From Amycolatopsis sp. NBC_01488 (GTDB lineage: Bacteria; Actinomycetota; Actinomycetes; Mycobacteriales; Pseudonocardiaceae): DNA of 64,000 bases. The DNA is taken from assembly GCF_036227105.1 (NCBI RefSeq), contig NZ_CP109434.1, positions 315,001-379,000 on the forward strand. The letters are read 5' to 3'. The notes below the pieces were generated by a model, which saw nothing but the letters and a program-made list of their open reading frames with translations, searched no databases and was not told where the DNA came from. The position numbers and the translations under genes are program-made. This document shows positions 16,527-25,766 of this stretch, one piece after another; the first letter of the stretch is position 1; each line of letters begins with the position of its first letter.

Positions 16527-17528
16527 CTATCGCGCCAGCAGGGAGCTGGCTTCTTGCGCGGCCGGGCCCTGGTCGGCGAGGTGCCGCAGGTTTTCCGGCA
16601 GCTCCTCTCCACGGTAACCCTTGGTCTGGGCGTAGAGCCGTCCCGCGCGGTAGGACGAGCGGACCAGCGGTCCCGCCATCACACCCGCGAAGCCCATCGC
16701 CTCCGCAGCCTGCGAATGCTCGACGAACTCCTCCGGCTTCACCCACCGATCCACCGGATGATGCCGAGCAGACGGACGCAGATACTGCGTGATCGTCAAG
16801 ATCTCACAGCCCGCATCGACCAGATCCTGCATCGCCGGAGCCACCTCATCCGGCGTCTCACCCATGCCCAGAATCAGATTCGACTTCGTCACCAAACCGG
16901 CCGCACGCGCCGCCGTGATGACCTCCAACGACCGCGCATACCGGAACCCAGGACGGATCCGCTTGAAAATCCGCGGCACCGTCTCCACATTGTGGGCCAG
17001 CACCTCCGGCCGCGACCCGAACACCTCCGCCAACTGCTCCCGATCCGCGTTGAAGTCCGGAATCAGCAACTCCACACCCGTACCCGGGTTCAAAGCATGA
17101 ATCTCCCGCACGGTCTCGGCATACAGCCACGCACCACCATCGTCCAGATCATCCCGCGCCACACCGGTGACCGTCGAATACCGCAAGCCCATCGCCTGCA
17201 CCGACTCCGCCACCTTCCGCGGCTCACTACGGTCCAGCTCAGCAGGCTTACCCGTGTCGATCTGACAGAAATCACACCGACGCGTGCACTGATCCCCACC
17301 GATCAGGAACGTGGCCTCACGGTCTTCCCAGCACTCGTAGATGTTGGGACACCCCGCCTCTTCACACACCGTGTGCAAACCCTCACGGCGCACCAAACCC
17401 TTGAGCTCGGTGAACTCCGGCCCCATCCGCACCCGCGTCTTGATCCACGGCGGCTTCTTCTCGATCGGCGTCTCACTGTTGCGAACTTCCAGACGCAGCA
17501 GCTTCCGGCCCTCGGGCAGCGCGCTCAT
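16527..17528 (-). CDS. lipA: Lipoyl synthase
   Basis: The 333-residue radical-SAM enzyme has the LipA-specific auxiliary cluster motif [12 protein letters not shown] (about 54-65), the radical-SAM motif CTRRCDFC (about 80-87) and the C-terminal RSSYRAG. It inserts two sulfurs into octanoyl groups on GcvH and the E2 subunits of 2-oxoacid dehydrogenases. Its start overlaps the glyA stop by 4 bp. About 16740-17480 has many codons ending in T or A (GGT, GAT, GCT, GTT), unlike both neighbours, suggesting a different recombination history. No lipB is adjacent. Confidence 0.95.
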   Translation of the reverse strand: MSALPEGRKLLRLEVRNSETPIEKKPPWIKTRVRMGPEFTELKGLVRREGLHTVCEEAGCPNIYECWEDREATFLIGGDQCTRRCDFCQIDTGKPAELDRSEPRKVAESVQAMGLRYSTVTGVARDDLDDGGAWLYAETVREIHALNPGTGVELLIPDFNADREQLAEVFGSRPEVLAHNVETVPRIFKRIRPGFRYARSLEVITAARAAGLVTKSNLILGMGETPDEVAPAMQDLVDAGCEILTITQYLRPSARHHPVDRWVKPEEFVEHSQAAEAMGFAGVMAGPLVRSSYRAGRLYAQTKGYRGEELPENLRHLADQGPAAQEASSLLAR

Positions 17529-18799
17529 CGCGAAAGGTCCGCGTACAACGGGTGCTTCGCGGCCAGTGCCTCGACGCGGTCGCGCAGCTTCGAGCGCAGG
17601 GCGTCGTCGAAGTCCGGTTTGAGCGCCTCGGCGATGACGTCGGCGACCTCGGTGAAGTCCTCGGCCTGGAACCCGCGGGTGGCGAGCGCCGGCGTGCCGA
17701 TGCGCAGGCCCGACGTGATCATCGGCGGGCGCGGGTCGAACGGGACGGCGTTGCGGTTGACCGTGATGCCGACCTCGTGCAGCCGGTCCTCGGCCTGCTG
17801 GCCATCCAAAGTGGACTGGACGAGGTCGACGAGCACCAGGTGGACATCGGTGCCGCCGGTCAGGACCCGCACCCCGGCGTCGGCGCAGTCCGACTGCGAC
17901 AGCCGCGCGGCGAGGATCCGCGAGCCTTCGAGGGTCCGTTCCTGACGCTCGCGGAACTCGTCGCTCGCGGCGATCTTCAACGCGACGGCCTTGGCCGCGA
18001 TGACGTGCTCCAGCGGGCCGCCCTGCTGACCCGGGAACACCGCCGAGTTGATCTTCTTCGCCAGGTCTTGGCGGCACAGGATCAGGCCACCGCGCGGGCC
18101 GCCGAGGGTCTTGTGCGTGGTCGTGGTGACGATGTCGGCGTGCGGCACCGGCGACGGGTGCAGCCCGGCCGCGACCAGCCCGGCGAAGTGCGCCATGTCG
18201 ACCATCAGCCGCGCGTCTACGAGATCGGCGATCCGGCGGAACTCGGCGAAGTCCAGCTGACGCGGGTACGCGGACCAGCCGGCGATGATCAGCTTCGGCT
18301 GGTGCTCGACGGCCAGGCGCTCGATCTCCGCGAGGTCGACGATCCCGGTCTCTTTGTCGACGTGGTAGGCGACGACGTTGTAGAGCTTGCCCGAGAAGTT
18401 GATCTTCATCCCGTGCGTCAGGTGGCCGCCGTGCGCCAGGTCGAGCCCGAGGATCGTGTCGCCCGGCTTGAGCACCGCGAACATCGCGGCCGCGTTGGCC
18501 TGCGCGCCCGAGTGCGGCTGGACGTTGGCGTGCTCGGCGCCGAACAGGGCCTTCGCGCGGTCGATGGCGAGCTGCTCGACGACGTCGACGTGCTCGCAGC
18601 CGCCGTAGTAGCGGCGGCCGGGGTAACCCTCGGCATACTTGTTGGTCAGCACCGAACCCTGCGCCTCGAGCACGCCCACGGGCGCGAAGTTCTCGGAGGC
18701 GATCATCTCCAGGGTCGACTGCTGGCGGGTCAGTTCGTCGGCGACGGCCGCGGCGACCTCGGGGTCGACTTCGGACAGGTGCTGGTCGAACGTCGTCAT
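17525..18799 (-). CDS. glyA: Serine hydroxymethyltransferase
   Basis: The 424-residue PLP enzyme has the family lysine motif ([14 protein letters not shown], about residues 224-237), [12 protein letters not shown] near the N-terminus and the usual C-terminal domain. It interconverts glycine plus 5,10-methylene-THF with serine plus THF. In this operon the one-carbon unit comes from the glycine cleavage system, so two glycines yield one serine. The start shares a base with the gcvH stop (TGATG) and the end overlaps lipA by 4 bp. Confidence 0.97.
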   Translation of the reverse strand: MTTFDQHLSEVDPEVAAAVADELTRQQSTLEMIASENFAPVGVLEAQGSVLTNKYAEGYPGRRYYGGCEHVDVVEQLAIDRAKALFGAEHANVQPHSGAQANAAAMFAVLKPGDTILGLDLAHGGHLTHGMKINFSGKLYNVVAYHVDKETGIVDLAEIERLAVEHQPKLIIAGWSAYPRQLDFAEFRRIADLVDARLMVDMAHFAGLVAAGLHPSPVPHADIVTTTTHKTLGGPRGGLILCRQDLAKKINSAVFPGQQGGPLEHVIAAKAVALKIAASDEFRERQERTLEGSRILAARLSQSDCADAGVRVLTGGTDVHLVLVDLVQSTLDGQQAEDRLHEVGITVNRNAVPFDPRPPMITSGLRIGTPALATRGFQAEDFTEVADVIAEALKPDFDDALRSKLRDRVEALAAKHPLYADLSR

Positions 18800-19176
18800 C
18801 AGTTCTCCTGGGTGAGCGCGGCGTACGCGGCGGCGTCGAGCAGTTCCGGCACGTCCCCGGTCAGGCGCACCTTGAGCAGCCAGCCTTCCGTGTAGGGGTC
18901 CGAGTTGATGACCTCGGGGGTGTCCGAAGTGGCGCCGTTCACCTCGACGACCTCGCCGGAGACCGGCGCGTACAGCTCGCTGACCGACTTGGTCGACTCG
19001 ACCTCGCCGAACACCTCGCCCGCGGTCACGGTCGCGCCGGCGTCGGGCAGCTGGACGAACACGATGTCACCGAGCGACTCGGCGGCGAAGGCGGTGATGC
19101 CCACGGTCGCGACGCCGTCTTCGACGGACAGCCACTCGTGTTCCTTGGTGTACTTCAGGTTCTCGGGGATGCTCAC
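18799..19176 (-). CDS. gcvH: Glycine cleavage system H protein
   Basis: The 125-residue lipoyl carrier has the lipoylation site at Lys63 in [16 protein letters not shown] and the conserved start YTKEHEWL. It shuttles the aminomethyl group from GcvP to GcvT. It lies 12 bp after gcvT and is translationally coupled to glyA. Lipoylation is presumably by the lipA product of the same operon. Confidence 0.97.
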   Translation of the reverse strand: MSIPENLKYTKEHEWLSVEDGVATVGITAFAAESLGDIVFVQLPDAGATVTAGEVFGEVESTKSVSELYAPVSGEVVEVNGATSDTPEVINSDPYTEGWLLKVRLTGDVPELLDAAAYAALTQEN

Positions 19177-19188
19177 AGCTGGGAGTCC

Positions 19189-20280
19189 TTACGCGCGGGA
19201 GTAGAAGGGCAGGGCGACGACCTCGACGGGCTCGATCCTGCCCCGGATGTCGACGGACAGCTCGGTGCCGGGCTCGGCGTACGCCCGATCGACGTACGCC
19301 ATGGCGATCGGGTAACCCAGCGTGGGCGACAGCGCGCCGCTGGTCACCTCACCGATCTCGGTGCCCTCGGCCAGCACCGCGTAGCCGTGCCGCGGCGCGC
19401 GGCGACCAGCTCCGCGAAGACCGACCCGTACGCGGGGGACGTCCTGCTTGGACCGCTCCTCGAGGGCCGCGCGGCCGACGAAGTCGCCCGGCTTCTCGAA
19501 CTTGACGACCCGGCCGAGCCCCGCCTCGAACGGGCTCTGCTCGACGGTGAGTTCGTTGCCGTACAACGGCATCCCGGCTTCGAGGCGCAGCGTGTCGCGG
19601 CAGGCGAGCCCGGCCGGGACCAGACCGTGGGGCTCCCCCGCCTCCAGCAGCAGCCGCCACAACGCGGGTGCCTCGTCCGCGTCGACGAACAGCTCGAAGC
19701 CGTCTTCGCCGGTGTAACCGGTGCGGGCGAGCAGGACGTCGTGGCCCTTCACCGACGCCGGGACGCTGGCGTAGTACTTCAGCGCGTCCAGGTCGGCGTC
19801 GGTGACGGCGCCGAGGATCTCGACGGCCTTCGGGCCCTGGACGGCGATCAGCGCAGTCGTCTCGCTGCGGTCGTCCACGACGGCGTCGAAGCCCGCGACC
19901 CGCTCGGCGAGAGCGTCCGCGACGACCTGGGCGTTGCCCGCGTTGGCGACGACGAGGTAGTGCTCGTCGGCCAGGCGGTAGACGACGAGGTCGTCCAGGA
20001 CACCCCCGGACTCATTGCAGATCATCGTGTACCGCGCCCGGCCCGGCTTGACGCCGGTCAGGTTGCCGACCAGCGCGAAGTCCAGGACGTCCGCCGCCTG
20101 CTTGCCGGTGACGTGGATTTCGGCCATGTGCGAGAGGTCGAACAGCCCGGCCGCCTCGCGGACGGCCTTGTGCTCGGCCAGCTCGCTGGCGTAGCGGACC
20201 GGCATGGACCAGCCGGCGAAGTCGGTGAACAGCGCGCCGAGTCCCTTGTGGACTCCGTGCAGGGAGGTCTCTTTCGACAC
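19189..20280 (-). CDS. gcvT: Glycine cleavage system T protein (aminomethyltransferase)
   Basis: The 363-residue folate enzyme has the N-terminal FTDFAGWSMPVRY, the catalytic aspartate region, and MICNESGGVLDDLVVYRL and GRRAPRHGY further on. It releases ammonia and transfers the methylene to THF from GcvH. GTG at 20280 begins seven bases after the gcvP stop and is the only sensible in-frame start; its ribosome site is weak, so translation is probably coupled to gcvP. Confidence 0.95.
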   Translation of the reverse strand: MSKETSLHGVHKGLGALFTDFAGWSMPVRYASELAEHKAVREAAGLFDLSHMAEIHVTGKQAADVLDFALVGNLTGVKPGRARYTMICNESGGVLDDLVVYRLADEHYLVVANAGNAQVVADALAERVAGFDAVVDDRSETTALIAVQGPKAVEILGAVTDADLDALKYYASVPASVKGHDVLLARTGYTGEDGFELFVDADEAPALWRLLLEAGEPHGLVPAGLACRDTLRLEAGMPLYGNELTVEQSPFEAGLGRVVKFEKPGDFVGRAALEERSKQDVPRVRVGLRGAGRRAPRHGYAVLAEGTEIGEVTSGALSPTLGYPIAMAYVDRAYAEPGTELSVDIRGRIEPVEVVALPFYSRA

Positions 20281-20287
20281 GTCGGGA

Positions 20288-23143
20288 TCAGCCTTCGTAA
20301 GCGTTGAGGGGCGGGCAGGAGCACACGAGGTTTCGGTCGCCGCGGGCGCCGTCGATGCGCCGCACCGGCGGCCAGTACTTGTTCTTGCGCGAAACACCCG
20401 CCGGATACACGGCCAGCTCGCGGTCGTACGGCTTGTCCCACTCGCCGACCAGCGTCTCGGCGGTGTGCGGCGCCCCGCGCAGCGGCGACTCCTCCGCGCT
20501 CCAGCGGCCCTGCGCCACCTCGTCGATCTCCGCGCGGATGGCGATCATCGCGGCGATGAACCGGTCGATCTCGCCCAGGTCCTCCGACTCGGTCGGCTCG
20601 ACCATGAGCGTCCCCGCGACTGGGAACGACATGGTCGGCGCGTGGAAGCCGTAGTCGATGAGCCGCTTCGCGACGTCGTCGACCGTCACGCCGGTCTCCT
20701 TGGTGATCTGCCGCAGGTCGAGGATGCACTCGTGCGCCACCAGGCCGTCCTGGCCGGTGTAGAGCACCGGGTAGTGCGGCGCCAGGCGCGAAGCAACGTA
20801 GTTCGCCGCCAGCACGGCGACCTTCGTGGCCGCGGTCAGGCCGGGTGCGCCCATCATCCGCACGTAGGCCCAGGAAATCGGCAGGATCGACGCCGAGCCG
20901 TACGGCGCGCCGCTGATCGGGCCGACGCCGGTCTCGGGACCCGCGGCCGCGAGCAGCGGGTGGTTCGGCAAGTAAGGCGCGAGGTGCGCGCGCACCGCAA
21001 CCGGGCCGACGCCCGGGCCGCCACCGCCGTGGGGGATGCAGAACGTCTTGTGCAGGTTCAGGTGCGAGACGTCGCCGCCGAACTCGCCCGGCTTGGCCAG
21101 GCCCAGCAGAGCGTTGAGGTTCGCGCCGTCGACGTACACCTGGCCGCCGCCGTCGTGGACGATCTTGGCCAGCTCGTCGATGTCGTGCTCGTACACGCCG
21201 TGGGTGGACGGGTAGGTGACCATGATCGCGGCGAGCGTGTCGCGGTGGGTGTCCACCTTGGACCGCAGGTCGACCAGGTCGACGTTGCCTTCGTCGGTGC
21301 ACTTGACCACGACCACGCGCATCCCGGCGAGCACCGCGGACGCGGCGTTGGTGCCGTGCGCGGACGACGGGATCAGGCAGACGTCGCGGGCGTCGTCGCC
21401 GTTGGCGCGGTGGTAGGCGCGGATCGCGAGAAGCCCGGCCAGCTCGCCCTGGCTGCCCGCGTTCGGCTGCAGCGACACCTTGTCGTAGCCGGTGACCTCG
21501 GCCAGCCAATCGGCCAGCTGCCCCACGAGCGTGTGGTAGCCCGCAGCGTCTTCGGCCGGCGCGAACGGGTGGATGCCCGCGAACTCGCGCCAGCTGATCG
21601 GCTCCATCTCGGTGGTGGCGTTGAGCTTCATCGTGCAGGAGCCGAGCGGGATCATGCCGCGGTCGAGCGCGTAGTCCTGGTCGGACAGCCGGCGCAGGTA
21701 ACGCAGCATCGCCGTCTCGGAGCGGTGGGTGCCGAAGACCCCGTGGCCCATGAAGCCGCTCTCGCGGGCCAGGCCATTCGGCAACGCGACGCCGTCGCCG
21801 GCCTCGTCCTCGACGCCGAACGCGCGCAGGACCTTCGCGGCGATCGCGGGCGTGCTGACCTCGTCGAAGGCGACGCGGACGTGGTCGGCGTCGACGTGAC
21901 CGAGGTTGATCCCGGCCTCGCGCGCCGCGGCGTGGACCTCGGCGGCCTGGCCCGGGACGCGCGCGACGACCGTGTCGAAGAAGGACTCGTGGACGACCTC
22001 GACGCCGGTCTTGCGAAGAGCATCTGCGAAGCCCGCGGCGAGGCCGTGGACGCGCTGGGCGATCTTCTTCAGGCCGTCCGGACCGTGGTAGACCGCGTAC
22101 ATCGCGGCGAGCACGGCCGGGAGGACCTGCGCGGTGCAGATGTTGGACGTCGCCTTCTCGCGGCGGATGTGCTGCTCCCGCGTCTGCAGCGCGAGGCGGT
22201 AGGCGGGGTTGCCGTCGGCGTCGACCGAGACGCCGACCAAGCGGCCGGGCAGCGACCGCTCGAGCCCGGCGCGGACCGATATGTACCCGGCGTGCGGGCC
22301 GCCGTAGCCGAGCGGGACGCCGAAGCGCTGCGTCGACCCCGCGGCGACGTCGGCGCCGAACTCGCCGGGGGCGGTGATCAGCGTCAGCGAGAGCAGGTCG
22401 GCGGCGACGGTGAACAGCGCGCCCGCGGCCTTCGCCGACTCGGAAATCGCGTGGTAGAAGCCACGGCCGCGCAGCACGCCGGACGCGCCCGGGTACTGGA
22501 CGACGACGCCGAAGAAGTCGTCCGGCAGGCCGGTGAGCAGGTCGCGGACCTCGACCTCGATGCCCAGCGCCTCGACGCGGGTGCGCACGACGGCGATCGT
22601 CTGCGGCAGGCACTCGGCGTCGAGCACGACCTTGTTCGACTTCGACTTGGACGCGCGGCGCATCAGCGTGACGGCCTCGGCGACGGCCGTCGACTCGTCC
22701 AGCAGGGACGCGTTCGCGGTGGCCAGGCCGGTCAGATCGGCGACCATCGTCTGGAAGTTGAGGAGCGCTTCGAGCCGGCCCTGGGAGATCTCCGGCTGGT
22801 AGGGCGTGTACGCGGTGTACCAGGCCGGGTTCTCGAGGACGTTGCGGCGGATGACGCCGGGCGTGACGGTGTCGGAGTAGCCCAGGCCGATCATCTGCGT
22901 CATCGGCCGGTTGCGCGCGGCGAGGGCGCGCAGCTCCGCGGTGGCGTCCTCTTCGGACGCGGCGGGCGGGAGCCGCAGGTCAGCGGTGGCGCGGATGGCG
23001 CTGGGCACGGCCGCGCCGACCAGGGCGTCCAGGCTGCCGTAGCCGCACTCGGCCAGCATCTTCGCGCGTTCGGCCTCGGACGGGCCGATGTGGCGGGCGT
23101 CGAACTGCGTGGAAGTGATGGGGAGCTCCTCGGGCCTGGGCAC
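20288..23143 (-). CDS. gcvP: Glycine dehydrogenase (decarboxylating), P protein
   Basis: A single-chain P protein of about 950 residues. The N-terminal half starts [12 protein letters not shown]; the C-terminal half holds the PLP lysine in [15 protein letters not shown] and the glycine-rich HGTNAASAV. It decarboxylates glycine and loads the aminomethyl group on GcvH. The start is uncertain: the in-frame GTG at 23143 has no ribosome site, whereas a clear GAGGAG (23126-23131) stands six bases before an ATC at 23117-23119, where homologues begin. An in-frame ATG farther upstream lies inside the riboswitch aptamer and is unlikely. Confidence 0.93.
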   Translation of the reverse strand: MPRPEELPITSTQFDARHIGPSEAERAKMLAECGYGSLDALVGAAVPSAIRATADLRLPPAASEEDATAELRALAARNRPMTQMIGLGYSDTVTPGVIRRNVLENPAWYTAYTPYQPEISQGRLEALLNFQTMVADLTGLATANASLLDESTAVAEAVTLMRRASKSKSNKVVLDAECLPQTIAVVRTRVEALGIEVEVRDLLTGLPDDFFGVVVQYPGASGVLRGRGFYHAISESAKAAGALFTVAADLLSLTLITAPGEFGADVAAGSTQRFGVPLGYGGPHAGYISVRAGLERSLPGRLVGVSVDADGNPAYRLALQTREQHIRREKATSNICTAQVLPAVLAAMYAVYHGPDGLKKIAQRVHGLAAGFADALRKTGVEVVHESFFDTVVARVPGQAAEVHAAAREAGINLGHVDADHVRVAFDEVSTPAIAAKVLRAFGVEDEAGDGVALPNGLARESGFMGHGVFGTHRSETAMLRYLRRLSDQDYALDRGMIPLGSCTMKLNATTEMEPISWREFAGIHPFAPAEDAAGYHTLVGQLADWLAEVTGYDKVSLQPNAGSQGELAGLLAIRAYHRANGDDARDVCLIPSSAHGTNAASAVLAGMRVVVVKCTDEGNVDLVDLRSKVDTHRDTLAAIMVTYPSTHGVYEHDIDELAKIVHDGGGQVYVDGANLNALLGLAKPGEFGGDVSHLNLHKTFCIPHGGGGPGVGPVAVRAHLAPYLPNHPLLAAAGPETGVGPISGAPYGSASILPISWAYVRMMGAPGLTAATKVAVLAANYVASRLAPHYPVLYTGQDGLVAHECILDLRQITKETGVTVDDVAKRLIDYGFHAPTMSFPVAGTLMVEPTESEDLGEIDRFIAAMIAIRAEIDEVAQGRWSAEESPLRGAPHTAETLVGEWDKPYDRELAVYPAGVSRKNKYWPPVRRIDGARGDRNLVCSCPPLNAYEG

Positions 23144-23161
23144 ACAGCGGTGCGCTGGGAA

Positions 23162-23341
23162 CTCCCCCTCTGTCATGGCACCTGAGAGTTTCACCGCGTG
23201 CGACGCGGCTTTCACCTTGGGTGAGGCGCGGGTGCGCCTGCTTTCCAGAGTGGCCTCGCGCGAAGCGGTAACAGGTACCTGAGAGATTCTGGGGAGTTTG
23301 CTCCTTCGGTGCCCCACTGACTTCGTGAGGGCTCTCCCGCC
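23162..23341 (-). ncRNA. Tandem glycine riboswitch controlling the gcv operon
   Basis: Two consecutive glycine aptamers are readable on the minus strand. The first contains GCACCGAAGGAGCAAAC and TCTCAGG (complement of 23278-23284); the second contains GGTGAAAC and TCTCAGGTGCC (around 23177-23187) and ends in GAGGGGGAG. Spacing and order match glycine riboswitches that turn on gcv genes. The 3' end GGGGGAG (23162-23168) could pair with CTCCCC (23120-23125), which sits between the ribosome site and start of gcvP, a plausible translational switch. Boundaries are approximate. Confidence 0.9.
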
Positions 23342-23427
23342 TCGGCTCGACGGCCCGATCTGCAGTTGTGGCGGCTACGGTACCCGCCGGGTTCGAGGTC
23401 CGTCTACTTCACCCGGGCAACGCCACA

Positions 23428-24732
23428 TCACCGTTCGAGCGCGGTTCGACCCGCGACCCGCCGCACCACGCGCCCGGCCAGCGCCGGTGGCCGCCGGACC
23501 CGGCCCGAGGGCAGGACCAGGCGTTTCAGCGGGCCACCCAGCGGCACCAGCGGGTGCCCGGCGCCCAGCAGCACCTGCTCGACGATCTGCTCGGCGAACC
23601 ACGCCACCGAGTCGTTGAGCCGGTCGAGCGAAGGACGGTCACCGTCGAAGACGTCCTCGTCGGCGAGCGTCACGTCGAAGTACGCGCAGTCCGGCGAGAC
23701 CGAGATCGCTTCCTCGATCGCCCGCGCTCCCTCCAACGGGTCCGCGAAGCCGGCTTCGAGCAGCGGCTCGCGGTAAATACGCGCTGCCCGCTCGCGCATG
23801 CGGGGGCCGTAGCGGACGACGACGGGGAGCCGTCCGGTCAGGTCGGGCACGGCCAGGCCGTGCAGCAGCATGATCGGCGGCACCGAGTGCACCAGCCGCG
23901 GCGCGGGCGCGGCCAGCTCGCGGGCGGTGATCCGGACGCGGTCGGCCATCGCGTCCGGGAGGCCGAAGTAGCGGAAGTCGACGTTGCCGAACCCGAGGCC
24001 GTCGGCGACCAGCGACGCCAGCAGCTCGCCGTACCCCCAGATCGGCGACAGCACCACGACCGGCGGCGCGGCAACCACCGGCGACGACGCGGGCGGCCGC
24101 GTCGCCTCCTGCTCGGGCACCTGGATGACCAGCCGCGGCGGCTGGTGCCAGTCGTGCACCTCGGCCACCCGCCAGTAGAGCCCGAGCGGGCGCCACAGCT
24201 CGCCGAGGATGTCGTGCTCGACGATCCGCCGCACCTCGGCGTCGTCGTGGGGAAAGCCCTGCGGCGGCACGATCCCGACGTAGTGGTGGTAGGTGACGCG
24301 GACCTCGTCGCCGCGGGTGGCGGAGCGGATCCGCATCTCCCAGTCGATCGGCGACGCGGCGATGGCGTTGGCCACCTGCGTGCCGGGCGAGGAGTAGACG
24401 AGGGCGGTGGCCTGCCGGAGGAACTGCCCGGCCTGGTCGATGCCTTCCCGCAGCGCCTTCGCGGCCTGCGCGACGTGCACCGGGCTGGCGAGGCTGTCCG
24501 GAAGCACCCCGGCGACGCGCAGCAGCTCGGCCTCGCCGAGGCCGGTGACCTCGGCGAGTTGAGCCCAGTGGTCGAAGACGGTCACCTTCGGCGCGTGCCG
24601 GTGTTCGATCCAGCTCCGCAGCGTCGACGTGGGGACGCCGATGCGTCTGGCGGCCTCGTCCAAGGAAAGCCCGCGGGAACGGATCCCGGCCCGGACCGCT
24701 TCCGCCCACTCGTCGGCGCGCCAGTGCGTCAC
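23428..24732 (-). CDS. XRE-type HTH protein with large unknown C-terminal domain
   Basis: The 434-residue protein has an N-terminal helix-turn-helix (about 12-55; LSLDEAARRIGVPTSTLRSWIEHR), then roughly 370 residues with no recognised family. That part contains a hydrophobic strand and loop region around VVVLSPIWGYGELLASLVADG that could form a nucleotide- or ligand-binding fold. GTG at 24732 lies just beside an inverted repeat (24737-24763), so autorepression is likely. It is upstream of the gcv riboswitch on the same strand but has its own promoter region. Ligand and targets unknown. Confidence 0.7.
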   Translation of the reverse strand: MTHWRADEWAEAVRAGIRSRGLSLDEAARRIGVPTSTLRSWIEHRHAPKVTVFDHWAQLAEVTGLGEAELLRVAGVLPDSLASPVHVAQAAKALREGIDQAGQFLRQATALVYSSPGTQVANAIAASPIDWEMRIRSATRGDEVRVTYHHYVGIVPPQGFPHDDAEVRRIVEHDILGELWRPLGLYWRVAEVHDWHQPPRLVIQVPEQEATRPPASSPVVAAPPVVVLSPIWGYGELLASLVADGLGFGNVDFRYFGLPDAMADRVRITARELAAPAPRLVHSVPPIMLLHGLAVPDLTGRLPVVVRYGPRMRERAARIYREPLLEAGFADPLEGARAIEEAISVSPDCAYFDVTLADEDVFDGDRPSLDRLNDSVAWFAEQIVEQVLLGAGHPLVPLGGPLKRLVLPSGRVRRPPALAGRVVRRVAGRTALER

Positions 24733-24736
24733 CTCA

Positions 24737-24763
24737 CAAAGCTAACGAAACCGGCTAGCTTTG
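24737..24763. promoter_or_regulatory. Inverted-repeat operator between XRE gene and small membrane gene
   Basis: CAAAGCTA (24737-24744) and TAGCTTTG (24756-24763) are perfect 8-bp arms around 11 bp. The site lies 5 bp upstream of the XRE GTG and 41 bp upstream of the divergent small gene, so one protein could control both. Confidence 0.55.
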
Positions 24764-24804
24764 CGCAGGGACAACCCGCCCGCACCGCATCGACGCTGGT
24801 CACC

Positions 24805-25002
24805 ATGACCACCACCATCATCGCCCTGACGCTCATCGTCGGCGTCCTGACCTTCGCCGCCGGTGCGTTCCTCGCCTCGGAGATCGCCGTCCGCGTGCTG
24901 CGCCGCCGCGAGAAGCTCGTGTCCGAGGAGCGCAAGAAGCTCAACGCCGCCTGGAACTACCTGCGGGAGGTGTACGGCGTCAAGAAACCGACGCGCCGTT
25001 AG
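24805..25002 (+). CDS. Small single-span membrane protein
   Basis: The 65-residue protein has one N-terminal transmembrane helix (about 4-32, IIALTLIVGVLTFAAGAFLA...) followed by a basic cytoplasmic tail (RRREKLVSEERKKLNAAWNYL). It is divergent from the XRE gene across a shared operator and overlaps the converging SDR stop by 4 bp. The ATG lacks a strong ribosome site. Function unknown. Confidence 0.55.
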   Translation: MTTTIIALTLIVGVLTFAAGAFLASEIAVRVLRRREKLVSEERKKLNAAWNYLREVYGVKKPTRR

Positions 25003-25766
25003 AGCGGGGTGACGTACGCGCCGGAGATGCCGCCGTCGACCAGGAACTGCGACGCCGTGATGAAGCTGGCGTCGTCGCTGGCCAGGAACGCCACCGCGGC
25101 CGCGATCTCCGACGGCTCGGCGAACCGGCCGACCGGGACGTGGACCAGGCGCCGCGCCGCGCGTTCCGGGTCCTTCGCGAACAGTTCCTTGAGCAGCGGC
25201 GTGTTCACCGGTCCCGGGCACAGCGCGTTGACGCGGATGTTCTCCCGCGCGAACTGGACGCCCAGCTCGCGGCTCATCGCCAGGACACCGCCCTTGGAAG
25301 CGGTGTAGGAGATCTGCGACGTCGCCGCGCCCATCACCGCGACGAACGACGCCGTGTTGATGATGGACCCGCGCCCCTGCCGCTGCATGTGCGGCAGGAC
25401 GGACTTGCAGCAGTGGTACACCGACGTCAGGTTGACGCGCTGCACCCGCTCCCACGCCTCGATGCCGGTGGTCAGGATCGAGTCGTCCTCGGGCGGGGAG
25501 ATGCCGGCGTTGTTGAACGCGACGTCGACCGAGCCGAACTGCTCGACCGTGCTGTGGAACAGGTTCTCGACCTGCTCGGCGTCGGTGACGTCGGTCTGGA
25601 TGAACGCGCCGCCGACCTCGTCCGCGGCCGCCTTGCCCTCGGCCGGCGTCAGGTCGCCGATGACGACCTTCGCGCCTTCGCTCGCCAGGCGGCGGGCCGA
25701 GGCGAGCCCGATGCCGCTCGCGCCGCCGGTGATCACCGCGACGCGGCCTTCGAAACGCTGGACCAT
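24999..25766 (-). CDS. Short-chain dehydrogenase/reductase
   Basis: The 255-residue classical SDR has the cofactor motif TGGASGIGLASA (about 13-24), NNAG near 90, catalytic Ser and YTASK near 155-160, and the C-terminal FLVDGG. Asp in IGDLTP after strand 2 suggests NAD rather than NADP. Its ATG overlaps the aldehyde dehydrogenase stop (TAATG), making it the last gene of the polyamine-type operon. It would oxidise or reduce a hydroxy/keto intermediate; the substrate is not evident. Confidence 0.88.
   Translation of the reverse strand: MVQRFEGRVAVITGGASGIGLASARRLASEGAKVVIGDLTPAEGKAAADEVGGAFIQTDVTDAEQVENLFHSTVEQFGSVDVAFNNAGISPPEDDSILTTGIEAWERVQRVNLTSVYHCCKSVLPHMQRQGRGSIINTASFVAVMGAATSQISYTASKGGVLAMSRELGVQFARENIRVNALCPGPVNTPLLKELFAKDPERAARRLVHVPVGRFAEPSEIAAAVAFLASDDASFITASQFLVDGGISGAYVTPL

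Noticed and set aside
20204..23185. 993-codon plus-strand frame opposite gcvP
   Set aside because: Antisense shadow of a GC-rich gene; gcvP is certain from its PLP motif and length.
23143..23317. N-terminal extension of gcvP up to 23317, including an in-frame ATG
   Set aside because: This sequence is the glycine riboswitch itself; the ATG lies in the second aptamer and homologues start near FDARHIG.
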